64,000 bases of DNA from contig VWYX01000085.1 of assembly GCA_013396525.1 (NCBI GenBank), positions 154,432-218,431 on the forward strand. The letters are read 5' to 3'. The first letter of the stretch is position 1, and the number at the start of each line of letters is the position of its first letter. This DNA is from Chaetorhynchus papuensis. Taxonomy: Eukaryota > Chordata > Aves > Passeriformes > Rhipiduridae. Both the position numbers and the translations under genes were made by a program. This document shows, in pieces, positions 1 through 9,885 of the stretch. The notes under the pieces are model-generated. The model searched no databases and was not told the DNA's origin. It saw only the letters and a list, made by a program, of their open reading frames with translations.

Positions 1-691
1 GAAAATGGAGAATTCTTTTCTAAAGAAATTAATATAAATGTCACCTGAGATAAATCTAACCATAAGGGTAGATTAAAAAAATAGGTGTGCAATAGCTGAT
101 CTAGAGAAATGTACTATTGTAGTACAAATATCAATTAAAAAAAGAAAAAAAATCCAGGCTTAAATAATAAACTAAAGAAAATTCAAATTCACAAAATCAG
201 TGTGAACGAATTACAGGAAAACATTATTAAACAGGGAAGTTTTTAGTCTAACTAGAGCTTATATTGGGACAAAGAGGTGATGGTAATGGAGGTGGAGGTG
301 AGAGAACATTTTGGAAGTGTTCAAGCTGCTGAATTTTATTTTTATTTCCTCAGTGTGTTATGGGGTATCTTCCATAAGAAAATGGAATAGATGACATTCC
401 ATCCTCCTGCCTGTACACCTCACAGGGTAAGTAAAGAACTGCTATGAGGCAATATAAATCCTTAGCCATACGGACTATTTTAAAAATTATTCCTGCCTTA
501 ATTCTCAATAGCAGGAAGAGTAATCTAGTCTTTCAAAACCAGGAAAAGAATGTGAATAGGAGCTAACCTCAGTTCTTTAGTGAATTTTACTTACCAACAT
601 TTTTATATTAGCTCAGTAATAAAAGTTTCAGAAAAAATAAACTAACTGAAATGTTATCACTCCAGTTTCCTTATCATATCAAAATGCTATC
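1..691. other. AT-rich noncoding stretch
   Basis: No repeat, RNA gene or coding segment that I recognise. All frames are closed often by stops, and the composition is ordinary AT-rich vertebrate noncoding DNA. Confidence 0.6.
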
Positions 692-905
692 CGGAAAAGG
701 TTTTTTCACCCAGAGGGTGGCTGGGCACTGGAACAGGCTCCTGAGGGAAGCGGTCACAACACCAAGCCTGACAGAGTTCAAGAAGTGTTTGGACAATGCT
801 CTCTGGTACATGGTGTGACCCTTGGGGATGGTCCTGTGCAGGGCCAGGAGTTGGACTCAATGACCCTGATGGGGCCCTTCCAACTCAGCATAGTCTGTGG
901 TTTCT
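692..905 (+). mobile_element. CR1 LINE, 5'-truncated 3' end
   Basis: This is the 3' end of a chicken-repeat-1 (CR1) non-LTR retrotransposon in sense orientation. It shows the phrases typical of the CR1 tail: ttcacccagagggtgg, then gcactggaacaggctcc, gacagagttcaagaag, ggccaggagttggactc and finally cttccaactcagcat. CR1 copies usually lack their 5' part, and this one starts abruptly after unrelated sequence. The short open frame inside it is only a piece of the CR1 3' region and not a gene. Similarity to the consensus looks high, which suggests a fairly young copy. Recognition is from memory of the family, not from a search. Confidence 0.95.
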
Positions 906-2935
906 TCCCCTAGTGAAAGAATTCGGAATAGTGGCATCTCAGTCAAATCACATTTCTGCGAACATTATGACACAATAAATTTGTTTTGGATTCTTGCCTA
1001 TGTTCATTCTTCTCTTAAGTAATTTTCTATTCACAGATAAGTAATTTTCTGACAGTTGGAAATAATTCAGAGCTGACGTGCATTCATTTATTTATAAAAG
1101 GGGAAAGTTAAAACCTTCAGCTAAAAACTGAAGACTATGGAAAGGAGTGTGTTCAGTCCAAATTCAGCCTGGCGTTTAGCTGTATGTTGTTTAACTTGAA
1201 GCTTGTTGTTGCCATTGATAACCAGATACTCATGTGCAATTGTTGGCGACCAAGCAGTTGTTTAAGTGTAGTGGCAGATCAGAGGGAGAATTCTTACCCC
1301 TTTGCAGTAAAAAAAGCCTACTTATTAAAATAATTGAACCAGTTAAATTCAACAATCATACACTTATTTATGACTTCATATGTATGTTACATACCAGATA
1401 AAACAATAATGTAGTACTCAGTTAATAGAAAAACTTAGCAGTGGCCTTGCATCCATCAAGCTAAATATCGAGGTCTGAGCTTGTAACTAAAATGCAAATG
1501 ACAAAGTAGAAGAGAACTCTGAAGCACTTCTACAATGGTTTAATCCATCTTACTGAGATATGTGAAAGAGGGAGCATGAGGCTGCCTAAGTTCCTGTATC
1601 CTCATAATCCCACCCATTCATCACCTTACAGTGTTCCTGACTATCTCAAGAGGAGTAGACATTAAAACACTTCCTTAACACACTATTAACACGTACCCCA
1701 TGTACTTCTGTTAAACAACTTCCTATAAAATAAACTGGAGCCATAACTGGGACTGAGATTTTCTGTATGATGGTTGTCTGAAGATGTTCAAATATTCTTT
1801 AAATAAAACACCACAATGAAACAATGAAATAATGGTTTTAAACACTTTTTTTAGTTCCAGTGGCATCACAGACTGCTTCACCCTCACATGTACCTTACCC
1901 TAGGTAAAATCATCAAACCAGGTATGTGGCCTGACTGGTCTGTAGCGACCCTACCTGCAAAGGCACTGATTTATATAACACACATCCAATTTGCTTGGGA
2001 GCTTAAGGTATGAAGGAGTATCCAATACAAATTTCATGTGGAAGATGGCGTCAGGGGGAGGATGAAGTTTAAAAGCCGCCAGAATTTCTGTACAGTTGTG
2101 TTACATGGAATTTCAAAAAAAGACACACTTTAAAAAAAACCCCAACTAAACGAAGATGCTTGTGTGGCATGCATCATTCATATACTAGGTAAACTAAACA
2201 GAAAGAAGAATCTCAGGGGCATTCAGAGAGTTATGATCTCCAGAACTTCTTGCAGCTGTTGAAATTCGTACGTAAGTAAAAGGAGCTTTCCTTGAAAACC
2301 TTTTATTCTACACAGCCTCACAGAAAATGAGGCTTAATTTTGCTTTCTATGGCAGAATATAAACACAGGCTTGTTCAAGATATTTAGCATCTGCCTACCC
2401 TGAGTTATGTGAAGAGTTCTGTCCAAAGCCAGTAGGACTATTCTCATGCTCAGACACCTGATTAAGTGCCTTGCTGGACCAGAGCCAGAAACATAATAGT
2501 GGGCTGGGTTAAGCTGATTAGAAATGTTTTGCTGGCTCCAGTGGTAGCAGGACCTAGCCTTTATTGCTACTTTGCAAAATATGGTGCTCAACAGGGGAAA
2601 AAATCAGGCACTCAGTAGTTCTTTCAGTGTTCTACTGGGTAAAGTTTGAGTATAGAACAAATGTAGCTCATTTAGCCCTAACTGGAAATGTGCATTACTG
2701 AGAATGCATCTCTTTTTCCACATGAAAATAAAATTTGTTGTCTTGTAGTAACTCTTGAAATAAAGTGGTTTATTCTAATAGGCTGTCTAGATCCACATTT
2801 TGTCTATTAATAACTAAAACAAGGAAGAATACAGTTTATAGAAATTATGAGAATCCTTTAAACTTTGTCAGTTTAAAGATGGAAGATGCTTTTAATAAAG
2901 TAACTTTAATTTTTTTAATTGAATGTTGTTGTAAT
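906..2935. other. Noncoding stretch, nothing identified
   Basis: AT-rich sequence without recognisable repeats, RNA genes or exons. A short spot near 2040-2090 keeps a few CpGs (gatggcgtcag, gccgcc). I would not build a claim on it. Confidence 0.5.
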
Positions 2936-3230
2936 TAGTATTTTTAGAAACTTGAGCTAGGTAGCTGCACGGCTCTTTATTGCTGGTATAGGTGGCTCGT
3001 TAACCAGGGATTAATAGACAAACTGGCGTCACACAGTCCCTCTGTCTCTGGGTAAACCTAATGATTCCTGGCATCACTCCTGCTGCAGAAATCTTTATAT
3101 TTGTGAGCTGCAAGATCATTAACACCAGGCTGAGGAGCCCTTCCTTCCCTTGTGACAGAATTCTTAACAGGCCTTCTGCAGGGATAAGTCCCCGACCGAC
3201 TACAAATTATCAATACTGATTACAGGATTG
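2936..3230. promoter_or_regulatory. Candidate conserved element beside CpG island
   Basis: About 300 bases just before the first CpG-rich block. They keep several CpGs (cacggc, ctcgtt, ggcgtc, ccgaccgac) and include gttaaccagggattaat, which resembles an HNF1-type homeodomain site. The position suggests a promoter-proximal regulatory region. This is inference from composition and position only, with no alignment behind it. Confidence 0.25.
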
Positions 3231-3689
3231 CTGCAGTGGGGAGGGGACGGCGTGCTCGGCACTGCAGGGCTGGCCAGGCTCCCACAGCCCTCACTTCCCC
3301 CCTCTATTTGCATCTACAGCTGTCTCATTCCTCGTTCCCAAGGGTGCCACAGCGGGGCTAGAATGCTTTCAATCCACACCAATTGTTCCTTGGGAGCGGA
3401 ACATCAGCATTCAGATAAATGCATTGGTGTAATGCATCGGTTTCAGCCGGTGCCAGGAGGGTTTGGTGTAACTTCGAGCAGTGGGATGAAGAGTGGTAAA
3501 AAGAACCTGCACAAATGGAGATTTGAACGGGATTTTCTTTTTGGGGAGGACAGTAATTGTGTTGGGAGTGCTTCATCCTTATTTTGTGGGATTTGCGTGT
3601 GCACGACATTAATGCTGAATGATTGTGAAAACTTGAATTTGAATGCGTCAAACGCAGGTCCAGCCTCATTCCTCTTCAAAAACCGAAAA

Positions 3690-4530
3690 AACCAACAAAA
3701 ACCAACCCCAAGGAGCGTTAGGGTCCGGACGCTTTCAGCAGCCCGACCCCACGACTGTTCTCCCTTTCCTTCTTCCACACCCTCACTGGGATTTCTTCGC
3801 CCACCCTCCCCAGCAGCCTCCCTCGAACAAAGGGGCCAGTGCCGGGCTACCGCCCTTCGCTCCTGCCAGGACCAGCAGGACCACCAGGGACCCGACGGGC
3901 ACGGGCCCCCCAAGACCCGGGAGCCCCCCGGGGCCGGGGCAGGCGGGGAGGGCGGAGGAGCCGCGCCCCGCCCGGCCGCTCCCGGGCCCGGCGGGGTGGG
4001 CTGGGGGCGGCGGGGGCGGCGCGCCGCGGCGGCAGGGCGCGGCTCCTGCGGGGGAGGGGGAGGATGCTCTCCCTGCCGCTGGAAAACGCAAGGTAACAGC
4101 AGCCCCGGCAGCTGCCCCCCGGGACAGAGAGCAGGGCGGGCACTGCTAGCGCACACCAGCTCTCCGTGATGCAGTGACCTACTTCAGCCGGCACCCCCCG
4201 GCAGACTGCAGGTGCGGGCAGCGCCGGGGCAGCGCCGAGCGGCGGCTCCTGCTCGCCCCCTCCCGCAGCCCCGCGCCGTACTGGGCTGGGCTGGGCGCGG
4301 CCGGCCGCAGTGCGCGCCTGGCAGGGTCCGCCCCGCCGCAGCCCCCCCCGCCCGGCACCGCGGCGGCCCCCCGGCCCGGCCCGGCTCCGCCCGCAGCCCC
4401 CGACCCGCACCGTGCCCCTTTCGGGCGGCGGTGCCTCTCCCCGGTGCCTCTTTTCTTCCGCCCACGCGGTTCCAGAGGCAGAGGGGAGCGCTGACTCCGG
4501 CCGGCGAGGACGGGTGGAAGCACACTGACA
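3690..4530. promoter_or_regulatory. CpG island 1, probable promoter
   Basis: A sharply GC-rich, CpG-dense block in AT-rich surroundings. It contains many GC-box-like cores (ccccgccc near 3965, gggggcgg near 4002-4018, ccgccccgccg near 4330). Vertebrate CpG islands of this size usually mark promoters of broadly or developmentally expressed genes. Many long open frames run on both strands here, but they reflect the lack of AT-rich stop codons and have low-complexity Gly/Pro/Ala/Arg composition. One possible first exon ends at 4092: an ATG at 4062 with A at -3 opens a short frame (MLSLPLENA), followed by a donor-like aag/gtaaca. I do not recognise this peptide. Direction of transcription is not determined. 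Confidence 0.75.
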
Positions 4531-4564
4531 ACAGGGATAACTTTACCGTTCGTTTTTGTTTTAA

Positions 4565-4575
4565 TTTTCTTTCTT

Positions 4576-4616
<41 letters not shown>
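4565..4616. repeat. (TTTC)n followed by (TA)18 microsatellite
   Basis: A short TTTC tract runs straight into 18 uninterrupted TA units, which end at the assembly gap. The true TA tract is probably longer than shown, because the gap starts inside it. The Tyr-Ile repeat that appears when it is translated is meaningless. Confidence 0.95.
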
Positions 4617-4736
4617 NNNNNNNNNNNNNNNNNNNNNNNNNNNNNNNNNNNNNNNNNNNNNNNNNNNNNNNNNNNNNNNNNNNNNNNNNNNNNNNNNNNN
4701 NNNNNNNNNNNNNNNNNNNNNNNNNNNNNNNNNNNN
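4617..4736. other. Assembly gap (120 N)
   Basis: A run of 120 unknown bases directly after a (TA)n tract and beside a CpG island. Both contexts are prone to sequencing failure. Its true length may differ. Confidence 0.99.
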
Positions 4737-5472
4737 TATTCATCTTTAAAATAATGAAAACCGTTTCAAAATTATGCCGTGCTCGTGTGCCGACCTCACC
4801 CACCGGTATATAATTAATCCGATCTCTGGTTAGGATCCTAAAACAGCCCCGGGTCCCACCCACCCTGCCTTTTTTTCTCTGATCAATTAAATTAAAAATA
4901 TGTTCAGTGTTCTCTTGATTTTTTTTTTCTCCCCCTAAACTTTTGGGACAGTGAGAAGGAACACCCAGTGTAGGTAGCAGACCTAGGAGAGAGAGGCCAT
5001 AGTACTGGCTGAAGGAAAAGAGAGGCGTTTTCTTACCCATTGCCGTTTTAGCCATGCTGGGATGTGCAGCTCTCAGAGGCGGTGAAGGCAAAGGGGTCCA
5101 GCTACAGCAGTGGAGAGAGAGAGAGAAGACTGAATAAGGCACTGAGTCAGCAGAGTGGGGCTGTGCAAGAGAAGGAGCAAGAGGCAGGAGCCCATGAATA
5201 ATTATCACTCCTCTTCCCAAGCAGATTGGCTCGAGAGGTCCCCTGACATGACTCCTGCAGAGCCAGAATCTCCGGGCATTAAATATTGATCCACCAATGG
5301 TGCTGGAGTACAAAGTGCCAGAATGCAGTTTGAAATGGAAATCAGTCCTTGGATGCTTCTCCCCCCTCGGTCTGGCGTTAATAGTACATTCCATGTCAAA
5401 TGTTTTATGTCTTACATGAAAAAAGCCTATTGGTGTTGAAGGCTCTGCTGTTGCTACCTGTAAAACATGCAC
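4737..5472 (-). other. Long unexplained open frame (about 245 codons)
   Basis: The minus strand is open without a stop from about 5472 down to the gap edge, and the frame continues through the unknown bases. The region is not GC-rich enough to make this trivial. The translation shows no domain, repeat, signal peptide or membrane segment that I recognise. Composition is mixed, with a Pro/Ser/Leu-rich middle part. It lies immediately beside CpG island 1, so a divergent transcript is conceivable. It may equally be chance, because the sequence contains purine-rich tracts that read as pyrimidines on the minus strand and so lack stops. No start is supported. Confidence 0.2.
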
Positions 5473-5641
5473 AAATTCATTTTAAGGTATTTCATTCCAA
5501 AGATACAACAAGAAGAGGGACCATTGCAAGGGATTTCCTAGACCATTTCAGTAAAACAGCTGTTCAGATTATTTTTCCCTCCTGCAAGGGTACACAGATG
5601 TCCTATACAATTGTTTTATACTGAATATTTCTGCATTTTAG

Positions 5642-5792
5642 TACCTGTTTTAGTGTCCCCAGACCTAACTGGTCATGCTGAACTTTTCTTAACCTTGGGA
5701 AATGGCAGCTGGACCTGCTTACACTCTCAAAGGGCTCTGGAAATCCCAGACCAGGATAAATATGGACAGAAGTCAGTAACTGATGCACTATG
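5642..5792 (+). other. Candidate spliced exon
   Basis: A 151-base segment is preceded by a T-rich acceptor (tttctgcattttag) and followed by a near-ideal donor (ctatg/gtaaga). One frame is open across it and closes at the TAA inside the donor, as expected if the reading continued in a further exon. The frame would enter in phase 1 and leave in phase 2. The peptide includes SPDLTGHAELFLTLGNGS and has no domain that I know. The exon could belong to a plus-strand transcript from CpG island 1, coding or not. Splice-site pairs like this also occur by chance. Confidence 0.25.
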
Positions 5793-6645
5793 GTAAGAGC
5801 CACTGGGAAGATGAGAGCTTGATTCCCTTGACAGGTGTGCAGAATGGGATCTGATATGGGCATTACATGAAAGGGGATGGACATGTTCTAAGGATTCCCT
5901 ACACTAATTTCAAGAATTCTCTATCCCTGGCAAGAGGAAAGCCAGTGACTTAACTGGCAGCCACTAAACAAATGTGGCGGAGGTTAATTGAAATCCTTGC
6001 TAGAAACATGGCAGTGATGGGATCTGTTCGTACACCTCTGAGGCCTGGAAGCAGTTGCTGGCCTAGAGGAGCCAAGACCTTGGCACAAAGAGAAGGATGC
6101 TCCACCTTTACCTTCTCCTCTTTACACTGTCCAGCTGGAGCTCATTTTCCTCTCCCAGGGGATAACCAGCCTTATTGTTAGAGCTTTCAGGGATAACAGA
6201 CTCCCACACTGCTTGCAGACAGACAGGGCACAGGGCAATTTTTCAGCTTGCAATTTGGGGGACACTACTTATAGATGCGTTTCATGGTGTGTGTATGGGT
6301 GGGTGGGAAAAGCAGGGTACTGGCACCATTGTTCTTCCTTGTGTGGGGCTGTTTGCAGCTGCACGGGCCACGCTGTGTGCCATCACTAACTCTGTGTGTG
6401 CTTCCCTAGGACAGGTGACCCACGATTATGCTTCTCAAGCTTCCTTGAAGTCAGTGAAGAGCACCTTTGAGTGAAGCATCACCAGGAGCACGAGCATGAG
6501 GCTAGCTTTCTCTTTTGAGACACTGAATGACGATTTCTGAATTGAAGAAACTAGGTTTTTTCTTTAAATGAGAACAGTAAAGTCTAGAAGTGAGTCTGGG
6601 GAGAGAAACATCGCCGTGCACAGACCCCACCATGTGAGCTGAGGC
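5793..6645. other. Noncoding stretch between candidate exon and CpG island 2
   Basis: No repeat recognised. An acceptor-like tttgcag at about 6352-6358 and a donor-like gacag/gtgacc near 6416 frame a short GC-richer segment, but nothing else supports an exon. Confidence 0.4.
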
Positions 6646-6649
6646 AGGG

Positions 6650-7765
6650 CAGACGCCGTGATGGCTCGCTGCCGAGGTGCAGGCACAGGGGATGAGAACA
6701 GGTGTCGGGATGCAGGGCCGGTCCATCTTCCTGAGGGGCCCTGCCCGCGCGGAAAGCGGGAAGGCCCCGGGACCCGGCGGCTTTCGAGGGTGTTTCACGT
6801 CTGGGCCTTTGGTTCTGTGGCTGCCTAGGGGCTGCAGGGGACAGGATTGTGCCTGGATGTCCGTGAGAGGAGCTTATTCCCGAAAGGAAATGGTGAGCAA
6901 CAACGCAGTGCTACGCGTACAAGGGCGTCCTCGCCCCGGCCGAGGGAGCCCCCAGCCCCCACGACCCGGGCAGGGGCGGTCCGTCCCCGGGCGGGGCGGG
7001 CCGAGGCTGCCCGGCGCTCTCCGCGGTGCTGGAGGCGGCGGCGCTGCCGGGGCAGCTGCAGCCCGACCGGGGTGGGACGGGGGGCGGGCAGGCAAGGAGG
7101 GGCCGGAAGGGAGTCGGGCGGAGGGTGGGAGACAAGCAGGGCGGCAAGGACGGGCGAGAAGGGGGCAGGCAGGGATAGGTGAGGCTGACCCCGGCAGCCG
7201 CGGAGCGGGTGAGGGTCTCGGTGCCAGCCGCGTCCGGCCCCGCCGCTCCCCGTCGCCCTGCACGGGGCGGCACCGGGGCTGGGCTTGGCTCGGCTCGGCG
7301 GGGCTCAGCTGCCTGGGGAGGGACGTGACACCGGGGCTGCGCTGACACAGAGCATCTCTGCTCGGCTCCCCATCCCCCGCCCGGCACGCCCAGCAGGCAG
7401 CGAACACGCCCCGGCGTCTGTCTCTTCTCTTTAGTTCTGATTTTCTTCTTCTCTGAGCTACAGCAGCGGCACGGGGCGGCCGGCACAGTGGGAAGGTTCC
7501 CCCGCCCCTGCGGGAGGGACCTCGATTCCCGCTTCCCTGCAGCCGCCGCAGTGGCAGCAGCGCTTCCCCCACCGGGAACGGCGCCTCGGCGATCCCCGGG
7601 TGCCCTGGGCCGGGGCCAGGGCTCCCCGCAGTCCTTTCCGAGGGAGCCGGCGCGGATTGTCAGGCCTGGGGGGCGTGGGACGGCGACGGTGATAGTTCGG
7701 GTCTCCCCCAGGAGCAGTTCCCGGGCTCCTGGGGCGGGCCGTGCCGAGAAAGTGGTGCAAGAAAT
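6650..7765. promoter_or_regulatory. CpG island 2, probable promoter
   Basis: The larger of the two CpG islands. It is densest from about 6910 to 7740, with GC boxes (ggggcggtcc near 6974, gggcggggcgggcc near 6989). Donor-like sites occur at gatag/gtgagg near 7179 and agcgg/gtgagg near 7208, which would suit untranslated first exons read on the plus strand. The open frames here are low-complexity products of GC richness. The two islands lie about 2 kb apart, so they may be alternative promoters of one gene or a bidirectional pair. The sequence does not decide this. Confidence 0.8.
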
Positions 7766-9370
7766 TGCTTGGCAATCACCGTCATGTCAAATCTTGGCGT
7801 GTGCAGGAGCAGTTACCAGACACCTCATACATCATTTCTGTTCCACGGACTGCCCCTTTTTGATGTTGTGTATCACATAAATTTCACAGGAGCATGAATT
7901 CAGCTCCACCATGTCCTAGCAAGGCTAGGACTTGTTTCCATTCACAGTCTGGGCCTTTTCTTGATTGACATTGAAATGCGTTTGCACGCTTGACTGCCTC
8001 CAGGTCTGTGGCTGTACGGGTTGTAAGGATGTGCTACTGAGCAAAACACCCCTGAATTGCTTCTAAATAGCAGTGGGACATAACTGTGGCTTTCATCCCA
8101 TTTTTTGTTGGACATTTCTCTAGCCATGGCCAGATCACTGAAAACCTTTTGTTCATTTTCCCTATTTGTTCTTTTCTTCATTTGTTAGAAAAGATTTTAC
8201 TTTTTACCCCATTGCAGACAAGGGAGAAGGGGAGGTGGTACTGGAAAGAAAAATGTTTGTGCAGCACTTTGAAGACAGTTGCTGCTAAGCAAATGAACTG
8301 CATTGGCACTGAAATGTGAATCACAGACATGGGAATAGGTCATGAATCTCTTACTCTCTGTCTGTGCTATGCAGTTCCACTGCGTAGGCTGAGAGGCTTT
8401 GCCACCTTGTTTAGTTTTCTTTAATAACCTGAAAAGTAAGCCTTTTTCCTACTGAATTTTGGGAGAATTGTTTACGCTTAACCTTTGTCATTAGGAAATG
8501 TAATGGACCTTATTTATAGGAGCTGATTTTTTTTGTATTTTTTCACTTCTACTCCTTCTTTAGGCCTTCCAGAGTGATTTCTCTTTGTGTCTATGACATT
8601 TTAGAAAATTAGTTAGTAATTAGTTCATTATTAGTTTGTTTACATCCTTGTTACTTTCAAGTCCTCACCAAAACTTATGATAAAAGATATTGTTCAGACT
8701 GTACAATGAAGTCTTCAAAACTCAAAGAAGAATGGTGCCTATACAACCTTAATTACTCTTCCTATGCATTTATGTAACAATAGAGTTTTAAATTATACAC
8801 TCACATGCCATTTTTTTTTCTCTCTGCATACTTAGCAAGATGGATAGTACTCCCTTTTTGAGCACTATTTGATATTTTATTTTCATTTTGTTCTCATAAA
8901 AAAGAACCTTGACACAGTCTTCTTTGTCCTTGAAAGCATGGGTACAATAAAGATTTTCTTGCAGGAATGTTTGCCAGAATATTTTCCTAACATGGGTGAA
9001 AAGATCTTTTGTTTTGCCTTACTCTTCACAGCAGGTTAACCATAGATTAGAAGATGTTAGCATAGTTTGTGTTTCAATAAGCAGATAAACCCTGCATATT
9101 TTAATGTGAAATTTAGAGAGAGAAGACTCCAAATAAATGCATGTGTGATTTTCATAATCTTTGTAACATTTAGAATTTTTTGATAACTTTTTCTGAAATT
9201 TTCTGTAGAACTGTATAAATATACCAAGCAGATGAAAAGATTAGCTGTGTGCTGAAAACACTGGGAGAAAGAAAGAGCAGAGATATGTATGTGTGTATGA
9301 CTGTGCCTTGTATGTGGAGCATGGTCACCATTTTCTTCTCGAATTATATCTTTCTTATCCTTTCATTTCC
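7766..9370. other. AT-rich noncoding stretch
   Basis: No repeats or exons recognised. T-rich runs occur near 8528 and 8812. Polyadenylation-like aataaa motifs occur, as expected by chance. Confidence 0.5.
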
Positions 9371-9372
9371 CT

Positions 9373-9413
9373 ACGTAACATTCGTACTACAACGTAGTAG
9401 AGTGCTGTTACGT
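9373..9413. repeat. Nested inverted repeat (41-nt stem-loop)
   Basis: The outer arms acgtaaca (9373-9380) and tgttacgt (9406-9413) pair perfectly over 8 bases. Inside them, tactac (9385-9390) and gtagta (9394-9399) pair over 6 bases around the loop aac. The internal loop is 4 by 6 bases. The segment keeps CpGs at 9374, 9383, 9393 and 9411 in AT-rich surroundings. It is too short for a typical microRNA precursor. Its role is unknown. Confidence 0.6.
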
Positions 9414-9479
9414 TCCCATTAGCATTTCTCCACTTCTGAGATTGTGCTTTTTTTTTTTGGTGAGCATAGCCTATCTAAA

Positions 9480-9885
9480 AATCATCTTGTAAAGAAGCTT
9501 GGTAGCAGCCTGATAAAGCAGCTGCAAACAACGTCACCATTAGTGATTTCAGTTGCTGTTTGTTCCACGTCCATGTTGGAGTAAGGCAGCGTTAGCTCTC
9601 GCCTGGTTTCATGCAGGCTTTTATACTTGCACGGCTGCACATGGTGCTCCCTTCAGCAGCATTCAGGATCCCCGTGGGGAAGCTGAATAATGGTATTACG
9701 GCATTTGTGGATTTATTTTTTTCTTATTTTCATAGAAATCTGTAAGCAGTGGCTTAATGCTAGCACGGGGATTGTGCATAATGAGATCTCCCTCAACAGC
9801 CTTGTCCGTGAGATGTGAGCTTGAGCTGTGCGAGGCCACATGATGGGAGGGACGTGGTTGCAGCTAGATCTGTGCTGTGCCAAAA
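9480..9885. promoter_or_regulatory. Candidate conserved noncoding element
   Basis: About eleven CpGs survive in 400 bases (for example aacgtcacc, ccacgtcc, gcagcgtt, gtattacggc, gcacgggg, gacgtgg), while the flanks are nearly CpG-free. No repeat matches and no open frame of interest. CpG retention can reflect selective constraint or an unmethylated enhancer. Without an alignment this stays inference. Confidence 0.25.

Noticed and set aside
3228..4523. Many long overlapping frames on both strands in CpG island 1
   Set aside because: They are low-complexity Gly/Pro/Ala/Arg readings caused by GC richness. Frames on opposite strands are equally long and no domain is visible.
4212..4754. Frame with a Tyr-Ile repeat followed by unknown residues
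   Set aside because: It is the translation of a (TA)n microsatellite and an assembly gap.
6892..6902. The words atggtgagcaa resemble the start of common fluorescent-protein reporters
   Set aside because: The match is eleven bases and the following codons differ. It sits inside a CpG island with no vector sequence nearby.
6677..7572. Frames of up to 232 codons on both strands in CpG island 2
   Set aside because: Same cause: stop codons are rare in GC-rich DNA. No recognisable protein.
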